This document shows positions 29,475 through 33,495 of a stretch of 33,495 nt of DNA, piece by piece. Every line of letters begins with the position of its first letter. The first letter of the stretch is position 1. This stretch comes from Methanobacteriota archaeon (GTDB lineage: Archaea > Halobacteriota > Methanomicrobia > Methanomicrobiales > Methanoculleaceae). The DNA lies in contig JAEWMO010000180.1 of the NCBI GenBank assembly GCA_023457135.1, positions 1 to 33,495 on the forward strand, read 5' to 3'. Both the position numbers and the translations under genes were made by a program. Below the pieces are notes generated by a model. It saw only the letters and a program-made list of their open reading frames with translations. It had not been told where the DNA came from and searched no databases.

Positions 29475-30656
29475 ATGCCTATGACGCGAGCACATCCGAG
29501 CTATCCGGTCATCCTCCTCACGCTTCTAGCGGCCGTCATCGCCTGCGGGTGCATGGCCGCCGGGGGAGAGGACGAACCTGCCAACCGTATCTCCGGGAAC
29601 GGCACGATCACCTACGTCGATCTCGAGGGCGGGTTCTACGGGATCACCGCCGGCGGCGGACGCTACCTCCCCGTAAACCTCCCTGAAGAGTTCCGGCAGG
29701 ACGGCCTGCAGGTCCGGTTCGTCGCCGACGTCCTGACAGATACCGTGACCATCCAGCAGTGGGGGACGCCGATCGAGCTCCTCGAGATCGAGGTGGACGA
29801 TACCCGCCGCACGGTTGCAGCCAACGCCACGGTCACCTATGTCGACCTTGAAGGCGGGTTCTACGGCCTCGTCACCGATGACGGCCGGCGTTTCCTCCCG
29901 CAGGACCTCCCGGCGGAGTACCGGACCGACGGTATCCGGGTCTCCTTCAGCGCCGACGTGGTGGACGGCGGGGCGGGGATCCAGATGTGGGGAACCCCGG
30001 TGGAGGTTCGCTCCATCGAGCGGACTGACGGGGTCGTGCTCGTCTCCGGAAACGCGACGGTCACCTACGTCGACCTCGAGGGCGGGTTCTACGGGCTCGT
30101 CACCGATGACGGGAGACACCTTCTCCCGCTCGGCCTGAACGAGACCTGGCAGGCCAACGGCACGAACGTCACCTTCGTCGCCGAGGTGCAGGAGAACACC
30201 ATGACCATCCAGCAGTGGGGCACGCCTGTAGAGGTCCTCGCCATCGATACGGCAGGCAACGCTACGTTCGTCGCAGATACCGGGACGGTCACCTACATCG
30301 ACCTCGAGGGCGGGTTCTACGGGATCGTCACCGACGGCGGCGAGCGGTACCTTCCCTTCGGCCTTGACGAGAGATACCGGGTCGACGGGATGCGGATCAC
30401 CTTCGCCGGCGAAGTCCTCCGCGAGACCGTGACCCTCCAGCAGTGGGGCACGCCGGTCGAGATCATCGCGGTCCCGTGGTCGTGCGGGGAGTGTGGCGGC
30501 ATGGTCGGCATCGCCGACCCCGCAGCGGTCTGGTGCATCGAGCAGGGCTACACCTACGAGACCCGGAAGAACCCCGACGGGAGCGAGTACGGCGTCTGCA
30601 TCCTCGCGAACGGCACCGCGGTCGACGCCTGGGATCTCTACCGGCAGAACCGCTAA
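29475..30656 (+). CDS. Lipoprotein with four tandem repeats and a DUF333 tail
   Basis: The 393-residue protein has a signal peptide and a lipobox-like end (VIACGC; C24 or C26). Four copies of a 62-residue unit follow at about 45-106, 119-181, 195-257 and 271-332, with a period of about 75. Each has T-TYVDLEGGFYG near its start and, near its end, QQWGTPVEVLAI or a close variant; in between lies a DDGR/GGGRYLP-type loop. The C-terminal 50 residues are a DUF333-like domain (ADPAAVWCIEQGYTYE, NPDGSEYGVCILANGTAVDA) with two Cys, and another CGEC precedes it. The repeats look like a small beta domain, perhaps binding or structural at the cell surface. Its mRNA probably ends at T-runs just downstream. 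Confidence 0.85.
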   Translation: MPMTRAHPSYPVILLTLLAAVIACGCMAAGGEDEPANRISGNGTITYVDLEGGFYGITAGGGRYLPVNLPEEFRQDGLQVRFVADVLTDTVTIQQWGTPIELLEIEVDDTRRTVAANATVTYVDLEGGFYGLVTDDGRRFLPQDLPAEYRTDGIRVSFSADVVDGGAGIQMWGTPVEVRSIERTDGVVLVSGNATVTYVDLEGGFYGLVTDDGRHLLPLGLNETWQANGTNVTFVAEVQENTMTIQQWGTPVEVLAIDTAGNATFVADTGTVTYIDLEGGFYGIVTDGGERYLPFGLDERYRVDGMRITFAGEVLRETVTLQQWGTPVEIIAVPWSCGECGGMVGIADPAAVWCIEQGYTYETRKNPDGSEYGVCILANGTAVDAWDLYRQNR

Positions 30657-30658
30657 CT

Positions 30659-30677
30659 CTTTTTCGTGCAATTTTTT
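30659..30677 (+). terminator. Oligo-T terminator after the repeat lipoprotein
   Basis: CTCTTTTTCGTGCAATTTTTTG starts two bases after the stop codon. Two T-runs of five and six fit archaeal termination, which needs T-rich sequence and no hairpin. Confidence 0.55.
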
Positions 30678-30727
30678 GCCGGACGCAAAACAAGCTGTTT
30701 TTCACCTACCGCGCTGAGAATTGAACC

Positions 30728-31084
30728 ATGGACGTTTCGGTCAGCGAGCGGGACGATACGGCGATCGTATCGGTGGACGGCAGAATCGATGCAGAGTCGG
30801 CGGAGCGCCTTGATAAGGCAATATCCGGGGTGCTGGCGCGCGGCGGGCGAAAGGTGCTCGTGAACCTCGAGAAGGCGGCCTACATGAGCAGCAGCGGCCT
30901 TCGAGTGCTGCTCGGGAAGTTCCGCGACCTGCGGAAGACGGACGGGGACCTGGCCCTCTGCTCGGTCCGGCCCGAGGTCTACCAGGTCTTCCTGCTCGCG
31001 GGCGTGCACGAGGTCTTCCCCATCTACGTGGGCCTCGACGAGATCTTTGCCGGGCAGGATGAGGAGGAGCAGGAGTCGCCGTGA
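30728..31084 (+). CDS. Second STAS-domain protein (RsbV type)
   Basis: The 118-residue STAS protein is similar in length and layout to the one at 23984. It has VSVDGRIDAESAERLDKAI at residues 14-32, and the phospho-site loop LEKAAYMSSSGLRVLLGKF (the Ser next to Gly is S56). The C-terminal helix region is VHEVFPIYVGLDEIF. It keeps the Ser, so it may be another client of the RsbW-like kinase 6 kb away, or of one elsewhere. It ends with an acidic tail, and its stop overlaps the GTG start of a HEAT-repeat protein, so the two are co-translated. No strong promoter box is visible; TTTTTCACC is at about the right distance. Confidence 0.9.
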   Translation: MDVSVSERDDTAIVSVDGRIDAESAERLDKAISGVLARGGRKVLVNLEKAAYMSSSGLRVLLGKFRDLRKTDGDLALCSVRPEVYQVFLLAGVHEVFPIYVGLDEIFAGQDEEEQESP

Positions 31085-31380
31085 CGGACGACCTGATCCG
31101 GATCCTTCGTGACGGCACGAGCGCCGACCGGATGGCCGCGGCGGCGGCCCTTGCCGCCCTCGGCCCGGCCGCCCTGCCGGCTCTCTTTTCGGCGCTCGAG
31201 GACCCCGATCCCCGCCTCCGGATGTGGGCGGCCTACACCCTCGGAATGATCCGGGACACCCGGGCGGTCCCGGCGCTCATGCGGGCGCTCGAGGACGGCG
31301 ACCCGGGCGTCGCGAAGTGGGCGGCCGACGCCCTCCGCCGGATCCGGGTCGGGACCGGCTGCGGCTGCCGGTTCTGCTGA
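31081..31380 (+). CDS. Small HEAT-repeat protein
   Basis: The 99-residue protein has two to three HEAT/PBS-lyase-like helical repeats: RMAAAAALAALGPAALPALFSAL, LRMWAAYTLGMIRDTRAVPAL and VAKWAADALRRIR. It ends in the Cys cluster CGCRFC, which could bind a metal. Its GTG start overlaps the STAS stop (GTGA). Such repeats bind other proteins, so it could be the target or scaffold through which the STAS switch acts. That role is inferred from position only. Confidence 0.82.
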   Translation: MTDDLIRILRDGTSADRMAAAAALAALGPAALPALFSALEDPDPRLRMWAAYTLGMIRDTRAVPALMRALEDGDPGVAKWAADALRRIRVGTGCGCRFC

Positions 31381-31386
31381 TCTCTT

Positions 31387-32406
31387 CTACCGGCGCCTGC
31401 CGGCGAGGATGACGGCGCAACCGAGCGCGGCGATGACCGCTGCGACCGGCAGCGGGGCCGCGGTCGTCGGGGGGCTGGTTATCGGTACCGTCGTCGGGAC
31501 TGCCGTCTCGGTCGCGGTCGGGGCCGGCGTTGCCGTCACGGTCGGCGTCGCCGCGGTCGTGGGCGGGGTTGTCGGGGCCGTGGTCGGTGCCTGCGTGGGT
31601 GTCGGAGTCACGGTGGGCGTCGGGGTGGTGTCGACACCGACGCGGGTCCCGACCGTGAAGGTCACCGGCTCGGAATCGGGAGCGCGGGCGTCGAAGGCTG
31701 CCGGCGTCCTCCAGACGGCCCGGGCGGTGTAGGTCCCGTACTCACGGAGGCCGGAGAGCTCGATCGGGCCCGGCCGTCCCGGGTCGTCGGTGTAGAACCG
31801 GGTCGAACTGACGTTCTGCCCGGCAAGGTTGACCCCGCTGATGGTGGTGCTCTCCGCACCGCCCGGCGTGGTGAGCACGATATCGACCGTCGCCGGGTAG
31901 ACGCCGCCCGCCTGGTAGAAGGACCCGACGTCCGGAGACGTCACCCTGAACGCGATCCGGGTGTTCCGTGAGACGGTGAGCCCGGCCAGTGGTTCGTTGT
32001 GGTGGGGGCTTGCAAGCACCACGTCAAGGAAGATCTGCGGCTCGCGGATGAAGATGAACCCCATCGTTCCGTCCTGGGGGCTGTAGGCGTGGTAGGTCCC
32101 GAACTCCCCGTTCACCAGGAAATCCTGGACCTCGAAGTCGGTGTCGTCGGCAACCGGGATGCTCTTCAAGAGTGTCCGGTCGGGGTTGCCGTCCTGGTAC
32201 CGCTGGAGTGCCGTGATGGGGTTGTTCGTCGTCGCGTTCCGGAGCTGCGTGAGATCGAGCCCCTCTTCGTAGACAAAAATGGTGTCATAGGGCTGGATAT
32301 CGTTGATCGCCGGTCCACGGGCCCCGGCCTCCCCGGCACAGAGGGCAAGAAGGCAGAAGGCGAGGAGGATGGCGAGACCTCGCCTGCGGATCCACTCTGG
32401 TCTCAT
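31387..32406 (-). CDS. Surface-anchored DUF3821-type protein
   Basis: The 339-residue protein has a signal peptide (about residues 1-29, cut after AGEAGA or so), then an exported domain. That domain opens INDIQPYDTIFVYEEGLDLT, the usual start of DUF3821 proteins of methanogens, and contains FEVQDFLVNGEFGTYHAY and YPATVDIVLTTPGG. Residues 261-318 form a Thr/Pro/Ala-rich spacer that is likely O-glycosylated. The end is one hydrophobic helix (about 319-336) and RRR, typical of anchored archaeal surface proteins. Function unknown; it may be a cell-wall or S-layer associated protein. The promoter lies 30 bases upstream. Confidence 0.82.
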   Translation of the reverse strand: MRPEWIRRRGLAILLAFCLLALCAGEAGARGPAINDIQPYDTIFVYEEGLDLTQLRNATTNNPITALQRYQDGNPDRTLLKSIPVADDTDFEVQDFLVNGEFGTYHAYSPQDGTMGFIFIREPQIFLDVVLASPHHNEPLAGLTVSRNTRIAFRVTSPDVGSFYQAGGVYPATVDIVLTTPGGAESTTISGVNLAGQNVSSTRFYTDDPGRPGPIELSGLREYGTYTARAVWRTPAAFDARAPDSEPVTFTVGTRVGVDTTPTPTVTPTPTQAPTTAPTTPPTTAATPTVTATPAPTATETAVPTTVPITSPPTTAAPLPVAAVIAALGCAVILAGRRR

Positions 32407-32430
32407 GATATCCCGTGTGCTGATTCTGCT

Positions 32431-32440
32431 GATATATCTT
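32431..32440 (-). promoter_or_regulatory. TATA box for the DUF3821 gene
   Basis: The minus strand reads AAGATATATC, with a TAT 30 bases before the ATG at 32406. The spacing fits a leaderless mRNA. Confidence 0.5.
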
Positions 32441-32530
32441 GGTGCGGCACGGCGCCGCCGGTGCCATGGTCCGGCGGGGCTTCTCCGGGGTTGTGGTGCA
32501 TCCGGGCGGGTGCGATTTCAATTCCGCACC

Positions 32531-32540
32531 CTTAAATAAT
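32531..32540 (+). promoter_or_regulatory. TATA box for the anion transporter gene
   Basis: CCCTTAAATAATTT lies 25-28 bases before the tandem ATG codons at 32558 and 32561. The box shares the core CTTAAATA with that of the LemA gene. Confidence 0.5.
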
Positions 32541-32560
32541 TTCTTCCCCCAGATTTGATG

Positions 32561-33495
32561 ATGAAAAAGGTCGCCTTTATCGTTGCATCGTTTCTTATTT
32601 TCCTGGCGATCCTGGCGATCCCTGTCGATCCGGCCCTCCTTGCGCCTGAGGCGAAGTCCGTTGCGGCAGTCACCGTGCTGATGATCCTCTTCTGGGTCAC
32701 GGGCGTCATCCCGCACGAGGCGACCGCCCTGCTCCCGCTGGTCCTCTTCCCGGCACTCGGGGTCCTCTCCCCGGTGAAGGTAGCCGAATCCTACGGCAAC
32801 GAGGTCATCTTCCTCTTCCTCGGCGGATTTATCATCGCGATGTCGATGCAGCGGTGGAACCTGCACCGGCGGATCGCGCTCCATATTATCCGGGTCGTGG
32901 GGACAAGCCCGCGCCGCCTGGTGCTCGGCTTCATGCTCGCCACCGGGTTCCTCTCGATGTGGATCTCAAACACCGCGACTGCCATGATGATGATCCCGAT
33001 CGCGGTCGCGATCATCCTGACGGTCATGCCCGGCACCGACCGGGAGCTTGAGCTGCTCGAAGGGGAAGAACAGTCGCTCGCGCGCTGCCTGATCATCTCC
33101 ATCCCCTACGCCGCGAGCATCGGGGGGATCGCGACGATCATCGGCTCGCCCCCGAACGGGATCTTCATCTCCCAGCTCGAGGCGATCTTTCCCGACGCAC
33201 CCACCATCGACTTCTTCACCTGGATGAAGTTCGGCGTTCCCTTCGCCCTGGTCTTCCTCTTCATCGCCTGGCTCTGGCTCACCCGGGTCCCCTACCGCCG
33301 GATGGCCGCAACTCTCCCCAGCGCCCGGGGGATCATCCGGTCGGAGCTCGCGAAACTCGGCCCGATCTCGAAAGGCGAGCGGTGGACGCTGATCGTCTTC
33401 ACACTGACTGCCCTCGCGTGGATATTTGAGCAGACCAAGGAGATCGGCGGGGTCGTCATCCCCGGCCTCGACATGATCTTCCCCGGCATCAAGGA
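32561..33495 (+). CDS. DASS/SLC13-family anion symporter (5' part; continues beyond the window)
   Basis: Reading from ATGATG at 32558/32561, the frame stays open to the window end (311 codons). It encodes a membrane protein of the divalent anion:Na+ symporter family. Seen in order: a first helix (KKVAFIVASFLIFLAILAIP), TGVIPHEATALLPLVLFPAL, SYGNEVIFLFLGGFIIAMSM, then the signature MWISNTATAMMMIPIAVAI with the SNT ion/substrate motif, and ASIGGIATIIGSPPNGIF. These proteins import dicarboxylates, sulfate or phosphate with sodium; the substrate is not clear. The C-terminal half, with the second SNT motif, lies outside the window. Confidence 0.92.
   Translation, partial: MKKVAFIVASFLIFLAILAIPVDPALLAPEAKSVAAVTVLMILFWVTGVIPHEATALLPLVLFPALGVLSPVKVAESYGNEVIFLFLGGFIIAMSMQRWNLHRRIALHIIRVVGTSPRRLVLGFMLATGFLSMWISNTATAMMMIPIAVAIILTVMPGTDRELELLEGEEQSLARCLIISIPYAASIGGIATIIGSPPNGIFISQLEAIFPDAPTIDFFTWMKFGVPFALVFLFIAWLWLTRVPYRRMAATLPSARGIIRSELAKLGPISKGERWTLIVFTLTALAWIFEQTKEIGGVVIPGLDMIFPGIK

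Overview
The window looks like chromosomal DNA of a high-GC methanogenic archaeon of the Methanomicrobiales, most like Methanoculleus. That placement is an inference. It rests on archaeal-style promoters with a T/A box about 30 bases before the start codon and no leader, on an archaeal-type Tsr3, on HTH-PAS regulators, and on DUF3821, DUF2207 and LemA proteins of the kind common in that order. No rRNA, tRNA, insertion sequence, CRISPR array or phage gene was found.

Layout. 1-3,330: a small membrane protein, two tandem KTSC-domain proteins, a ROK sugar kinase, a dual-specificity phosphatase, an IMPACT-type protein and an unknown protein. 3,384-5,508: an ABC-2 exporter operon on the minus strand. 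5,728-8,283: a 2TM protein and an alpha-glucan phosphorylase. 8,360-10,686: a GNAT acetyltransferase, a decayed TauE/SafE-like remnant, a membrane-anchored transglutaminase-like protein that has Ser in place of the catalytic Cys, and a membrane-anchored partner protein. 10,699-14,017 (minus): a lipoprotein, a HEAT-repeat protein and a large HTH-PAS-GAF-PAS-PAS regulator. 14,188-17,280: a methyltransferase, a secreted triple-Cache lipoprotein and a DUF72 pseudogene that still has its promoter. 17,541-20,664 (minus): a divergent LarC-like protein in an operon with a 613-residue protein I cannot place. 20,820-22,186: Tsr3, divergent from an apparent fusion of a TudS-like desulfidase and a nucleoside 2-deoxyribosyltransferase.

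22,178-24,340 (minus) is a compact partner-switching cassette: STAS protein, membrane SpoIIE-type phosphatase and RsbW-like kinase. In bacteria such cassettes control sigma factors, which archaea lack, so the output here is unknown. A perfect 8+8 bp palindrome overlaps its likely promoter. Across a roughly 500-base structured intergenic region lies a second HTH-PAS regulator, whose N-terminal half closely resembles the first. A second STAS protein, coupled to a HEAT-repeat protein, sits at 30,728-31,380.

The rest holds a LemA/DUF2207 pair, an intergenic region with a large TTCGCG-type inverted repeat, a lipoprotein with four tandem repeats and a DUF333 tail, a DUF3821 surface protein and the start of a DASS-family anion transporter that runs off the window. 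The best candidates for something undescribed are the archaeal partner-switching cassette with its neighbours, the desulfidase-deoxyribosyltransferase fusion, and the LarC-like/613-residue pair.
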